Positions 52,489-60,750 of a DNA stretch of 63,753 nucleotides are shown one piece after another (positions within the stretch are counted from its first letter, which is position 1; every line of letters starts with the position of its first letter). Below the pieces are notes generated by a model that saw only the letters and a program-made list of their open reading frames with translations, ran no database searches and was not told where the DNA came from. The DNA lies in contig JAISCE010000024.1 of assembly GCA_031265765.1 (NCBI GenBank), forward strand, positions 1 to 63,753, written 5' to 3'. The stretch is from Azoarcus sp. GTDB lineage: Bacteria > Pseudomonadota > Gammaproteobacteria > Burkholderiales > Rhodocyclaceae. Both the position numbers and the translations under genes were made by a program.

Positions 52489-53283
52489 TCAATAGTCGCT
52501 ACCAAACCAACGAACATTCCCTTCCTTTGTTCTTAGAATGTCGCCACAATTGGATACTATGGCAGTGATGCTCGGAAAGGTATCTCCGCTGGCAGCCATT
52601 CTAGCAAACCTTGCGGTCAAAAGATCGTAAGCTTGCTGCTTTTTTTCCATGTAATCCTTGTCATTCTGATCTCTATTGTCACAACATTTTCGATCAAATG
52701 AGAAAAATGATATATTGAAATAATGGTTGCCATACCCCAACAAACGCCTATATGTAGTGATTTTGCGTGGCACATCAGCTTGGCTTACTGCATCAAGCTC
52801 GGTGAAGGCTATTTCCTGCACATCGGACGACCAGTAAACTCCTGCATCACCACTACTTCGTGGGCTATATAATACGAACAGAAATGGCTCTTTCATATCA
52901 TGGAATGCATAATTTTCTTTTTCCCTACCTTTTAAAAAAACCTTCAAACCAAAATTTTCCTCGAAAGATTTCCCGTTATTGAAAGAAGTATCAATGATCT
53001 TTTGGATATCTGTTTCTTGGGCAGGACTATTGATTCCTGCCCAAAAATAGTCACGCCCTTTCTCCCAATTATACGCAAAAAGATGTTCTGTTTCGCTGGT
53101 CACTAGACCCGCCAACATCGCTTGGCGGAGTTCGTCGGCGCTCAAAACCCGCCCTGCCTTCAAACACATCCCTTGAGTTTGTGCGTAATAAATGGTCAGG
53201 GTCGATGCTGGCACGAGCGCACAAAAAACAATGGCAAGCGCCAAATAAAGCCTGGAGTGTGGAAAACGAACAACTATGGGCAT
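52489..53283 (-). CDS. Gene B5: membrane-anchored module protein
   Basis: About 264 aa from ATG 53283 (ATG 53286 adjacent). It shares the anchor (SRLYLALAIVFCALVPASTL), QGMCLKAGRVLSADELRQAML, FAYNWEKGRDYFWAGINSP, NNGKSFEENFGL, YWSSDVQEIAFTELDAV and CCDNRDQNDKDYMEKKQQAYD blocks with the other B proteins. Its C-terminus is the second type, ARMAASGDTFPSITAIVSNCGDILRTKEGNVRWFGSDY in parts, like B3 and unlike B1, B2 and B4. It lies 79 bp before hcp. Function unknown; periplasmic immunity is the working guess. Confidence 0.8.
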   Translation of the reverse strand: MPIVVRFPHSRLYLALAIVFCALVPASTLTIYYAQTQGMCLKAGRVLSADELRQAMLAGLVTSETEHLFAYNWEKGRDYFWAGINSPAQETDIQKIIDTSFNNGKSFEENFGLKVFLKGREKENYAFHDMKEPFLFVLYSPRSSGDAGVYWSSDVQEIAFTELDAVSQADVPRKITTYRRLLGYGNHYFNISFFSFDRKCCDNRDQNDKDYMEKKQQAYDLLTARFARMAASGDTFPSITAIVSNCGDILRTKEGNVRWFGSDY

Positions 53284-53323
53284 CATTGCTTCCTGAAAAT
53301 GCGGTTGTTTTTTGAACGCATGG

Positions 53324-54133
53324 TCAGGGTAGATCCTCATCTTCAAGATCGAAACCAAGAGAACGAATAAGCCCGCCCTTTGTTTTTAGAATGTCGCCAC
53401 AATTGGACACTATGGCATAAAACTCCGGAAAATAGTCTTCTATAGTTGCCATATTTCTAAAAGTGTCGGTTGCAAGATTATAAGCTTGCTGCTTTTTCTC
53501 CATGTAGTCCTCGTCACCCTGATCTCTATTGTCGCAACATTTACGGCCAAATGAAAAAAATGATATATTGAAATAATGGTTACCATACCCCAACAAACGT
53601 CTATATGCCGTGATCTTGCGCGGCACATCAGCTTGGCTTATTGCATCAAGTTTAGCAAAAGCTATTTCCTGTACATCGGACGACAAGTAAACTCCCGCAT
53701 CACCACTACTCTGAGGGCTGTATACTGCGAGCATGAATGGTTCTTTCATATCAGAAAACGTGTAGTTTTCCTTTTTCCTACCCTTTAAAATAACCTTTAA
53801 ACCAAAATTTTCCTCGAAAGACTTTCCGTTATTAAAGGAATTATTGATGATCTTTTGAATATCTGTTTCCTGAGCCGGACTATTGATTCCCACCCAAAAA
53901 TAGTCACCGCCTTCCTCCCAATTATACGCAAAAAGGTGTTCTATTTCACCGGTCACCAAATCCATCAGCACCGCTTGGCGGAGTTCGTCGGCGCTCAAAA
54001 TTCGCCCTGCCTTCAAACACATTCCTTGAGTTTGTGCGTAATAAATGGTCAGGGTCGATGTCGGCACGAGCGCACAAAAAACAATGGCAAGCGCCAAATA
54101 CAGCTTGGAGCGGAAAAAACGGGCTGTGGTCAT
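53324..54133 (-). CDS. Gene B4: membrane-anchored module protein
   Basis: About 269 aa from ATG 54133 (TTARFFRSKLYLALAIVFC), which aligns with the B1 start and has the GGAAGCAACG leader. It is intact and of the B1-type C-terminus (MATIEDYFPEFYAIVSNCGDIL...LGFDLEDEDLP). Its variable loop reads YSPQSSGDAGVYLSSD. Gaps of 47 bp upstream (to the B3 stop) and 40 bp downstream (to B5) contain a repeated short leader ending in the ribosome-binding site, as expected for tandem duplication of a gene-plus-leader unit. Confidence 0.8.
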   Translation of the reverse strand: MTTARFFRSKLYLALAIVFCALVPTSTLTIYYAQTQGMCLKAGRILSADELRQAVLMDLVTGEIEHLFAYNWEEGGDYFWVGINSPAQETDIQKIINNSFNNGKSFEENFGLKVILKGRKKENYTFSDMKEPFMLAVYSPQSSGDAGVYLSSDVQEIAFAKLDAISQADVPRKITAYRRLLGYGNHYFNISFFSFGRKCCDNRDQGDEDYMEKKQQAYNLATDTFRNMATIEDYFPEFYAIVSNCGDILKTKGGLIRSLGFDLEDEDLP

Positions 54134-54180
54134 CGTTGCTTCCTGAAAATGCAGTTGTGGCTCAGGGCATATCCTCATCT

Positions 54181-54975
54181 TCAATAGTCACTACCAAACC
54201 AACGCACACTCCCTTCCTTTGTTCTTAGAATGTCGCCACAATTGGATACTATGGCAGTGATGCTTGGAAAGGGATCTCCGCTGGCAGCCATTCTTGCGAA
54301 TCTTTCTGTCATAAGATCATAATCCCCCTGTTTCCTCTCCATGTAATCCTTGTCATCCTGATCTCTATTGTCGCAACATTCACGGCCAAATGAAAAAAAT
54401 GATATATTGAAATAATGGTTGCCATATCCCAATAAACGCCTATATGCAGTGACCTTGCGTGGTACATCAGCTTGGCTTACCGCATCAAGTTTGGCGAAAG
54501 CTATTTCCTGCACATCGGACGACCAATAAACCGTTGCCCCCCCCCCCCCGCTCAAAGAGCTATATACTACAAGCAAAAATGGTTCTACCATATCATGGGA
54601 TACAAAATTTTCTTTTTTTCTGCCTTGTAAAAAAACCTTTAAACCAAAATTTTCCTCGAAAGATTTCCCGTTATTAAAGGAAGCATTGATGATTTTTTGT
54701 ATATCCATCTCCTGAGCAGGGCTACTGATTCCCACCCAAAAAGCGTCGTTTCCTATCTCCCAATTATACGCAAAATAGTCTTCTATTTCACTGGTCACCA
54801 AATCCATCAACACCGCCTTGCGAAGTTCGTCGGCGCTCAAAATTCGCCCTGTCTTCAAACACATCCCTTGAGTTTGTGCGTAATAAACGGTCAGGGTCGA
54901 TGCTGGCACGAGCGCACAAAAAACAATGGCAAGCGCCAAATACAGCCTGGAGCGGAAAAAACGGGTTGCGATCAT
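54181..54975 (-). CDS. Gene B3: membrane-anchored module protein with poly-G tract
   Basis: About 264 aa from ATG 54975 (ATG 54978 adjacent). The anchor, Cys residues and conserved blocks match the other B proteins; the C-terminus is the B5 type (ARMAASGDPFPSITAIVSNCGDIL). The variable loop YSSLSGGGGATVYWSSD is coded by a run of 13 G on the coding strand (54537-54549). The current length keeps the frame open; gain or loss of one or two G would truncate the protein at about 55% of its length. It follows gene A by 17 bp. Confidence 0.82.
   Translation of the reverse strand: MIATRFFRSRLYLALAIVFCALVPASTLTVYYAQTQGMCLKTGRILSADELRKAVLMDLVTSEIEDYFAYNWEIGNDAFWVGISSPAQEMDIQKIINASFNNGKSFEENFGLKVFLQGRKKENFVSHDMVEPFLLVVYSSLSGGGGATVYWSSDVQEIAFAKLDAVSQADVPRKVTAYRRLLGYGNHYFNISFFSFGRECCDNRDQDDKDYMERKQGDYDLMTERFARMAASGDPFPSITAIVSNCGDILRTKEGSVRWFGSDY
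54537..54549 (-). repeat. Run of 13 G (coding strand) inside gene B3
   Basis: Thirteen consecutive C on the plus strand, thus G in the B3 message, lie inside the coding region. Homopolymers of this length slip readily in bacteria and are the classic substrate of phase variation. Confidence 0.93.
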
Positions 54976-54992
54976 CATTGCTTCCTTTATGG

Positions 54993-55874
54993 CTACGCAT
55001 CGCGCGCAACTGGTACCGATACAGGTAGCGGCATCGGTAGCGGTACAGGTGTCGGTACAAGCACCGGCACAAAAGACATTTTCCAATACAAAATACTTTT
55101 GGCAGCGAGGCTCATCATCTTTTTGGCGTGAAGCTCGGGGAATTTGAGCGCCTTTTTAAACGAGGAAGCCTGTAGCGCCTTGAGCCTGTTATTCTGGTTT
55201 TCAAGCATGGGCAAATCCATCCATGAGAAATTATGCACAGAATGAATATTTCCAGTAAACTTGATGATAACTTTCCGGCCAATATTCCACGGGTCGATCA
55301 TGGATTCCGTCAAGGCATTACTGACTTTCGCCTCCCAGCTACTACTTGTGTAGTCGTAGTTATCCTCCACAGGCTCAACACAAATGGACTGTATCTCGCG
55401 CGTCCCGTCAGCTTTGACAATAAATCGCGCCCAATCATTGATCTTGAAATCGCTTGATCCAAATACTTCACATCGGTCAGCAAAGTCGTTATTGTCGGGA
55501 TCATATTCGTACTGCTTCAGACCGAACTGCCGTGCCGCATCATGCTGCCGTACACCATATGCATCAAAAATGTCGCTTGTGCTGTAGACCTTGACTTGCC
55601 CCTTCGGCGGCAACGGCAAGGTTCTATTGGGAGGATCTTGCTTTGCCAAAAAATTCCTCACGATATTGAACCGCCCGATGTGCATGAACCTCCCCCCGCC
55701 ATGCTTCATGAACCAATCCTTGTCGATTTCCACGTCCTGCCGTGTCGGCTTGGCCAGGTTGAGGACATCCTGCTTCGTCTTGAGCGTGCCCGGCGCCGGG
55801 GGTTTGATGTCGTCGTAGAGATAAAGGCAGATGATCTCTTCTGCCGTAGGCGCGCCCATTGCGAATGCCACCAT
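54993..55874 (-). CDS. Gene A, right copy: unknown protein of the Hcp-linked module
   Basis: A 293-aa twin of the protein at 43526; differences are scattered substitutions (for example FVDRCEVFGSSNFEINKWAQF versus FADRCEVFGSSDFKINDWARF) with no indels, which implies selection to keep the frame in both copies. The Pro/Val-rich tail is conserved (PVLVPTPVPLPMPLPV). ATG 55874 has an AAAGGA site. No domain is recognised. It is the first gene of the right arm; its leader, with a TTGACG hexamer on the minus strand near 55945, is shared with the left arm. Confidence 0.8.
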   Translation of the reverse strand: MVAFAMGAPTAEEIICLYLYDDIKPPAPGTLKTKQDVLNLAKPTRQDVEIDKDWFMKHGGGRFMHIGRFNIVRNFLAKQDPPNRTLPLPPKGQVKVYSTSDIFDAYGVRQHDAARQFGLKQYEYDPDNNDFADRCEVFGSSDFKINDWARFIVKADGTREIQSICVEPVEDNYDYTSSSWEAKVSNALTESMIDPWNIGRKVIIKFTGNIHSVHNFSWMDLPMLENQNNRLKALQASSFKKALKFPELHAKKMMSLAAKSILYWKMSFVPVLVPTPVPLPMPLPVSVPVARDA

Positions 55875-56049
55875 GACGATTCCTTTTGCTTCAGCGTGAT
55901 TGAATGCCGCGCACGCTAACACACTTTATATGTATCGGCAATACGTCAACTGCCGCCGCACGACCGGCCAATGACACAGCAATGAAACCAGTCATTCCGA
56001 CCTGCTCCCATCCGGCGTATCACCGATAACCGGAGTCCAGGGTTGAGGG

Positions 56050-56250
56050 TTACAGCACTTCGGGTACGAGCATGGCGTCGTGACGCTGCAACGCATACTT
56101 GACGGTAGACAGCCCCAGTCCAGCGGCGCAGGAGCGGGCGGCGTCGACGCGGTGGAAACGCCCGGTCGGCCTCGGGATGTGCCCGGAGGCGATGCCGGGG
56201 CCGCCGTCCTGCACGGAGAACAGCCATCCTCGCTCCGGGAGAGAACATTC
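56050..56250 (-). pseudogene. Possible gene remnant (C-terminal fragment)
   Basis: On the minus strand a frame open from about 56248 to a TAA at 56050-56052 ends with [20 protein letters not shown] and five more residues. It reads like a real helix-turn-helix-type C-terminus and has the codon use of the G+C-rich backbone, but the frame is closed upstream by stops within the 21-bp repeat array and has no start. I cannot name the parent gene. Confidence 0.3.
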
Positions 56251-56454
56251 TCACTTCGAGAGCGGCCATCCTCACTCTGGGAGAAAACATCCTCGCTTCG
56301 AGAGCGGACATCCTCACTCCGGGAGAGAACATCCTCGCTTCGGGAAAGGCGTTCCTCCCGACGGGAAGAAACGACGCCTCTTTGGGAGAGAACCGGCTCG
56401 CCCGAGGAAAGACGCGCGCCTCTCCAGGAGAAAACGCTTCTTGTCCAGAGAGGA
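56224..56454. repeat. 21-bp tandem repeat array, about 11 units
   Basis: Degenerate 21-bp units run from 56224 to 56454, for example ACATCCTCACTCCGGGAGAG. The best-preserved units alternate (ctccgggagaga / cttcgagagcgg), giving a 42-bp higher-order period; units decay to the right. Because 21 is a multiple of three, three frames stay open over long stretches; the plus frame would encode SSLRERT heptads. There is no clear start, homology or ribosome-binding site, so I treat it as non-coding. It fills part of the 840-bp gap 55875-56714, which otherwise holds the arm leader, a possible remnant and the promoter region of the peroxidase gene. Confidence 0.9.
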
Positions 56455-56586
56455 ACCGCCCTGGGGCGGCAGGCTCTCATTCGTAGTGTATCGACCGATT
56501 TGACGGGACTTCAAACAGAGCCACATCAATTCGTTCCGTTTCCATATCTGCACTATATCGCAACTCTACGATATTGTATTGCCGGA

Positions 56587-56600
56587 TTGATATCGATCGA
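56587..56600. promoter_or_regulatory. FNR/ANR-like site upstream of the cytochrome c peroxidase gene
   Basis: TTGATATCGATCGA matches the FNR consensus TTGAT-N4-ATCAA at 9 of 10 defined positions, 115 bp before the peroxidase start. Bacterial cytochrome c peroxidases are commonly induced by FNR/ANR under low oxygen. The core is also a short palindrome of its own (ATCGAT), so chance is possible. Confidence 0.45.
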
Positions 56601-56714
56601 TTGTATGTCTTGCAGGGGGCAGGTCAGAACCGCTACACATTTTCTGTAACAGATGTTACCTTGAGCGCGCCAAACTTCTTTGGCCCCTTTCGCTATAACA
56701 CAGGAGATTCAGTC

Positions 56715-57710
56715 ATGCAGAAAAAGCACATCCTGTTTCTTGCCGCCGCGACCCTATTGGGCGCAGTTGCAGTCAATGCAGCCAACGACGAGCCTATCCA
56801 GCCGATCAAGCCGCCTACCGGTGTCAATCCGGATATGGCGGAATTGGGCAAGAAACTTTACTTCGACCCGCGGCTTAGCAAATCCGGCTTTATTTCCTGT
56901 AATTCCTGTCACAACCTTTCCATGGGCGGTACGGACAATATTCCGACCTCCATCGGCGATAAGTGGCAGGAAGGCCCGATCAACGCGCCGACCGTGCTGA
57001 ACTCCAGCCTCAATCTGGCGCAGTTCTGGGATGGCCGCGCCGCCGATTTGAGGACGCAGGCGGGAGGCCCTATCGCCAATCCTGTGGAAATGGGTTCGTC
57101 GCATACCCTGGCCGTGGGCTTGCTGGAGACCATTCCCGGTTATGTGCGCGAGTTCAAAAAGGTTTTCAACAAGAGCAAGATCGATATCGACCAGGTGACG
57201 ATGGCCATCGCCGAGTTCGAGAAAACACTGGTAACACCGAATTCGCGTTTCGACCAATGGCTGCTTGGCAACGCCAAGGCCCTGAGCAAAGAGGAACTGG
57301 CAGGCTATCAGCTTTTCAAGAATAGCGGTTGTGTTGCCTGTCATAACGGGGAAGCAGCCGGCGGCAATTCCTTCCAGAAAATGGGTCTGATGGAACCGTA
57401 CCAGACCGCCAATCTTGCGGAAGGCCGCGCCGCCGTGACGGGCGAGGATGCCGAGCGTTTCAATTTCAAGGTGCCGACGCTCAGGAATGTGGAACTGACC
57501 TATCCTTATTTCCACGATGGCGCCGCCAATACGTTGTCCGAGGCGGTGGACATCATGGGCCGCTTGCAATTGGGTAAGAAATTCACACGGGAAGAAAACG
57601 CCAGTATCGTCGCTTTCCTGAAGACGCTGACGGGGGATCAACCCGACTTCAAGCTTCCCATCTTGCCGCCTTCCACCGACAGGACGCCGCGTCCGACGCC
57701 GTTCAAATAA
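56715..57710 (+). CDS. ccpA: Di-heme cytochrome c peroxidase
   Basis: A 331-aa periplasmic enzyme that reduces H2O2 to water with electrons from small c-type cytochromes. A signal peptide (HILFLAAATLLGAVAVNA) precedes two heme c motifs, CNSCH near residue 60 and CVACH near residue 205; the domains also show PTVLNSSLNLAQFWDGRAADL and TLRNVELTYPYFHDGAANTL with the Met/His ligand region. ATG 56715 is decided by a CAGGAG site and the signal peptide; the upstream frame is not coding. An FNR-like site lies 115 bp upstream. The length is normal for the CcpA/MauG family. Confidence 0.93.
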   Translation: MQKKHILFLAAATLLGAVAVNAANDEPIQPIKPPTGVNPDMAELGKKLYFDPRLSKSGFISCNSCHNLSMGGTDNIPTSIGDKWQEGPINAPTVLNSSLNLAQFWDGRAADLRTQAGGPIANPVEMGSSHTLAVGLLETIPGYVREFKKVFNKSKIDIDQVTMAIAEFEKTLVTPNSRFDQWLLGNAKALSKEELAGYQLFKNSGCVACHNGEAAGGNSFQKMGLMEPYQTANLAEGRAAVTGEDAERFNFKVPTLRNVELTYPYFHDGAANTLSEAVDIMGRLQLGKKFTREENASIVAFLKTLTGDQPDFKLPILPPSTDRTPRPTPFK

Positions 57711-57816
57711 TGCGGAAGCGCGCCGTCCGCCTGATTTCGGTCGGGCGCATGGCGCTGGCGGGAGTCCGGCCGTTCCGGATTCCCGCCCTTGCGATTCCAT
57801 TGATCCGCTCCTCCTT

Positions 57817-59307
57817 TCAGCGCACCGCCACCGTCGCGCTTTTCCAGGCCGCGTCCTGCCAACGGTAGAACGCGCTCAGGTTGCCGGGTTTGTCGGCGCT
57901 GCGTTCGACTTTCAGCGTGGCGCGATCCCATAGCTCGAAGCTCGTCTTGCTGCGTCCGTTGGCCGCCGTTTCGCGCGCGACCAGGAATTGTTTGTTGCCC
58001 GGTACCCAACCGGCGAATTCGATGTAGCCAAGCTCGGGGGCGTCGACGGACGGCGGCGCGATGTCGAGCCGCCAGACGCCTTGTTCCTGCTGGAATACCC
58101 AGAGTTCGCGCCAGTCGCCGAGCGGTTGCACGGCCAGGGTCATGGCCTTGCCGTCCGGGCTGACGGTGAGCGAGGAGGTCCATACCTTTCCGTAAGTGCA
58201 TTGCGTGAAAGGCTCGCCCGGCGCGGCGGCGGCGGGGCGCTGGCCCTTGGCGGCGGGCGTTTGCGCCGCGACGATCTGGACGCAGGTTTGCCCCGGTTTC
58301 CCGCTTGCGGTCAGCCGTATGCCCGGACGCCCCGGCGCGGGTTGGGCGAGGGTTTGCGGCAGCGCCGCCCAGCGGGATGCGCCGACGCGGATGGCGGCTT
58401 CGTTCCATGCCGCGCGGTCGCCGTCCGTGAAGGCGTTCTTGTCGACGCCGGCGAGATGGGTCTCGGCTTTTTGTCCGGCATCGAATACGGCTGCCGGGTC
58501 GCTGTCCAGGCGTTGCGCGAGACGGTGGGCGAGGCTCGCCCAGACGCCGGCGGCGCGGAGCTTGATCCGGTTTTCGATATGCGCGGGCAAGCCGCCGCGC
58601 TCAATGCCGTCCGCCAGCGCGCTTTCGAGGATTTCGGCGCGGCGGCGGTCGGCGTCGAGTTGTTCGGCGGGAGAAGGCGTCGGCGCGATGCAATCGTGGC
58701 GGGTGAGCGCGAGCGCCGCGCGCGCTTTCTGTCCTGGGGTGGACGGCAATGCCAACAGATGCCGCCAGGCGTCGCCGTCGTAGCAGAGGGAGACTTTTTC
58801 GTGGCGCTCGACGCTGTAGAACTTCACGCCGTAGCTGGCGGCGGCTTCGAGATGCGCGGAGACGATGCGCGATTTTTCGTTGTCCGCGGCGGTCAGGCGC
58901 GAGGCGCGCCAGGCGAGGCGTTCGGCCATCGCGCCGAGCGCCTCGAAAGCGCCGGCGTCGATCGCTTCGGCCGGCGCTGCCTTGAGGAAGGCGGCGGCAT
59001 GGCCGATGCCCAACGCCTCCTGGCCGGGCTGATCCTTGAGGAATTCGAGCACGGCCCGCAGGCGCGGCGCTTCTTCGGGCGTGAGTCCGTACAGGCCGGC
59101 CTGGGTGACGCGAACGTAGCCCGCGCGCTCGCGGCGATGGTCGTAGACCTGGAGGTAATCTCCTTTCGCGCCGCGTACTTCCAAATTGTCGCCCTGTGTG
59201 AGCACGGCATGGCGGGCGGCGTTTTCGTTGGGCGCGGCGCGCAGCGGAATCTGATCCTGGGTGACGATGGCGAAGCTGGCAAGGCCGGCGGCAAGGATTC
59301 CGATCAC
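57817..59307 (-). CDS. Exported protein with N-terminal SH3-like domain
   Basis: A 496-aa protein. A short hydrophobic N-terminus (MIGILAAGLASFAIVT) acts as a signal or anchor, then residues 17-70 (IPLRAAPNENAARHAVLTQGDNLEVRGAKGDYLQVYDHRRERAGYVR) read like a bacterial SH3 domain. The middle is helical; the C-terminal third (WTSSLTVSPDGKAMTLAVQPL, LWVFQQEQGVWRLDIAPPS, YIEFAGWVPGNKQFLVARE) has WD/beta-propeller-like strands. I do not recognise a family. Its start is 3 bp from the SPFH gene stop, so the two are one operon, divergent from a two-component system. Confidence 0.7.
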   Translation of the reverse strand: MIGILAAGLASFAIVTQDQIPLRAAPNENAARHAVLTQGDNLEVRGAKGDYLQVYDHRRERAGYVRVTQAGLYGLTPEEAPRLRAVLEFLKDQPGQEALGIGHAAAFLKAAPAEAIDAGAFEALGAMAERLAWRASRLTAADNEKSRIVSAHLEAAASYGVKFYSVERHEKVSLCYDGDAWRHLLALPSTPGQKARAALALTRHDCIAPTPSPAEQLDADRRRAEILESALADGIERGGLPAHIENRIKLRAAGVWASLAHRLAQRLDSDPAAVFDAGQKAETHLAGVDKNAFTDGDRAAWNEAAIRVGASRWAALPQTLAQPAPGRPGIRLTASGKPGQTCVQIVAAQTPAAKGQRPAAAAPGEPFTQCTYGKVWTSSLTVSPDGKAMTLAVQPLGDWRELWVFQQEQGVWRLDIAPPSVDAPELGYIEFAGWVPGNKQFLVARETAANGRSKTSFELWDRATLKVERSADKPGNLSAFYRWQDAAWKSATVAVR

Positions 59308-59310
59308 GAT

Positions 59311-60513
59311 TCAGTCCTCCCGTCCGGCGGGCAATTTGCCGACCAGGTTTTCGCCGATGAAGCGGCCATTGGTTCCCGGCGGGGCGATGATGACCTGCAC
59401 CTTGTCGGAGAGCTTCTCGGCCAGCGTCTTCTGGATGAGGAGCGGGCTGCGCGCCAGGATCGCGCCTTCGCGCGCCATCTGTTCGCTGTTGACCTTGCCG
59501 ACCTGGTCGAGCCGGTACGCTTCGGCGTCGGCGAGCTTGCGGCGCGAGTCGGCCTCGGCTTCGGCCTCGATGCGGCGCGCTTCCGCCGCGGCCTGCGCGT
59601 TCCTGATCCGCGCCGCTTTTTCGGCGTCCGCCTCCAGTTCGCGCTGGCGTATTTGCTTTTCCTTGAAGGGCAGGATGTGTTTCATCGCCTCGGCCTGCGC
59701 CTGCGCGGCGATGATTTGTTCCTGCGCCGTGGCCTGCGCGTATTTTTCGCGCTTCACTTTGTCGGCCTCGGCCCGCAGCTCGCTCTCGCGGACTTCCTTT
59801 TCCTTGAGTTCGAGGGTGTATTTCATCTGTTCGCTCGCCAGTTCCGCCGCCAGCATTTTTTCCATGCCCTTGAGGTAGTCGGGGGGCAGGTCGATCTTGC
59901 CGATGGCCAGGTCCTTGAGCTTGACGCCGTCTCCGGCGAGGCGCGTCTGGAGTTCCCTTGCGATCTCGCTCTGGATCTCCTGGCGGCGCGCCGAGAAAAT
60001 TTCGCGCACCGTGTAGCGTGAAAACGTCTTGTGCAACACGCCCTGGATGATGGGCAGCACGATTTCGCCGTCGATATCGTCGGGCAGGGCGCGCGCCAGC
60101 GTCGTCAGCCGATCGGTATCGAGCGCGTAGCGGACGGTGAAATCCACCCCCAGGGACAGCCCTTCGATCGACTGGAACGTGAGACCGGGTTCGCCGTCTC
60201 TTTCCGGACGATAAACCTGGTCGCGCAGCGAGAAAGTGCGCATGGCGTGGATGCCGGGAACGACCAGCACCGAGCCTTCCCGAAAGCGGTCGACGCCGCC
60301 CGTCCATTGATTGGTGCGCAGCCCGGTTTCGCCGCGCGCAACTGTCTGTACGGGGGGATGGGCGGCGACGCCGTAGATGCCCAGGCAAAGCGCGCCCAGG
60401 ATGGTCAGGCGGCGCAACGGCAGGCGTTGCAATCCGGTCTTGAGGAGTTCGGCGGCCTTTTCCGTGCGGGAGCGCGGCGCGCCGGCGCGCGGGGTGAGTT
60501 CGGTGTTTTCCAT
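59311..60513 (-). CDS. SPFH/Band-7 (prohibitin-like) membrane protein
   Basis: A 400-aa protein with one N-terminal transmembrane helix (LTILGALCLGIYGVAAHPPV, residues 37-56). The SPFH domain follows (VPGIHAMRTFSLRDQVY, LGVDFTVRYALD, REIFSARRQEIQSEIARELQTRL), then a long coiled coil of Glu/Ala/Arg repeats (about 225-350) and a short C-terminal region (QVIIAPPG). Such proteins form cage-like oligomers in membrane microdomains and often interact with proteases. It is 237 bp from the divergent response regulator gene, and shares an operon with the SH3-like protein. Confidence 0.9.
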   Translation of the reverse strand: MENTELTPRAGAPRSRTEKAAELLKTGLQRLPLRRLTILGALCLGIYGVAAHPPVQTVARGETGLRTNQWTGGVDRFREGSVLVVPGIHAMRTFSLRDQVYRPERDGEPGLTFQSIEGLSLGVDFTVRYALDTDRLTTLARALPDDIDGEIVLPIIQGVLHKTFSRYTVREIFSARRQEIQSEIARELQTRLAGDGVKLKDLAIGKIDLPPDYLKGMEKMLAAELASEQMKYTLELKEKEVRESELRAEADKVKREKYAQATAQEQIIAAQAQAEAMKHILPFKEKQIRQRELEADAEKAARIRNAQAAAEARRIEAEAEADSRRKLADAEAYRLDQVGKVNSEQMAREGAILARSPLLIQKTLAEKLSDKVQVIIAPPGTNGRFIGENLVGKLPAGRED

Positions 60514-60750
60514 GATCGTGCCTTTTGTGGTGAGTGGGGGGAGCTTCCGGGGCGGCGCATTGACGGCGCGTCACCCATGGCGTGCATCATGGCGCTGGCT
60601 CCGTGGAGCGTTCCATGCCGTCGCCGGCCCGCTTTGCTCATGGACGAAACCGTTTGCGGCGGGCGCGTGAAGAAACGTTCATACGCCCGCCGCGTTCCGC
60701 GGCCTGGTGTACGATCACGCCTTCACAAGCGGGAAACGGGCCGGAAGGCG

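Larger units (their letters stand above)
51861..55989 (-). repeat. Right arm of inverted duplication (A-B-B-B-hcp module)
   Basis: Inverted copy of 43411-46803, read on the minus strand: gene A, three B genes, hcp. It contains about 0.8 kb more than the left arm, which is one B unit. All reading frames are open. Together with the left arm it encloses about 5.06 kb (46804-51860), which recombination between the arms could invert. Confidence 0.85.

Noticed and set aside
56224..56454. CRISPR array
   Set aside because: Units are contiguous 21-bp degenerate repeats without spacers, and no cas genes are near.
56080..56649. Plus-strand frame with SSLRERT heptads as a repeat protein
   Set aside because: No ribosome-binding site, no homology, and the opposite strand is equally open because the repeat length is a multiple of three.
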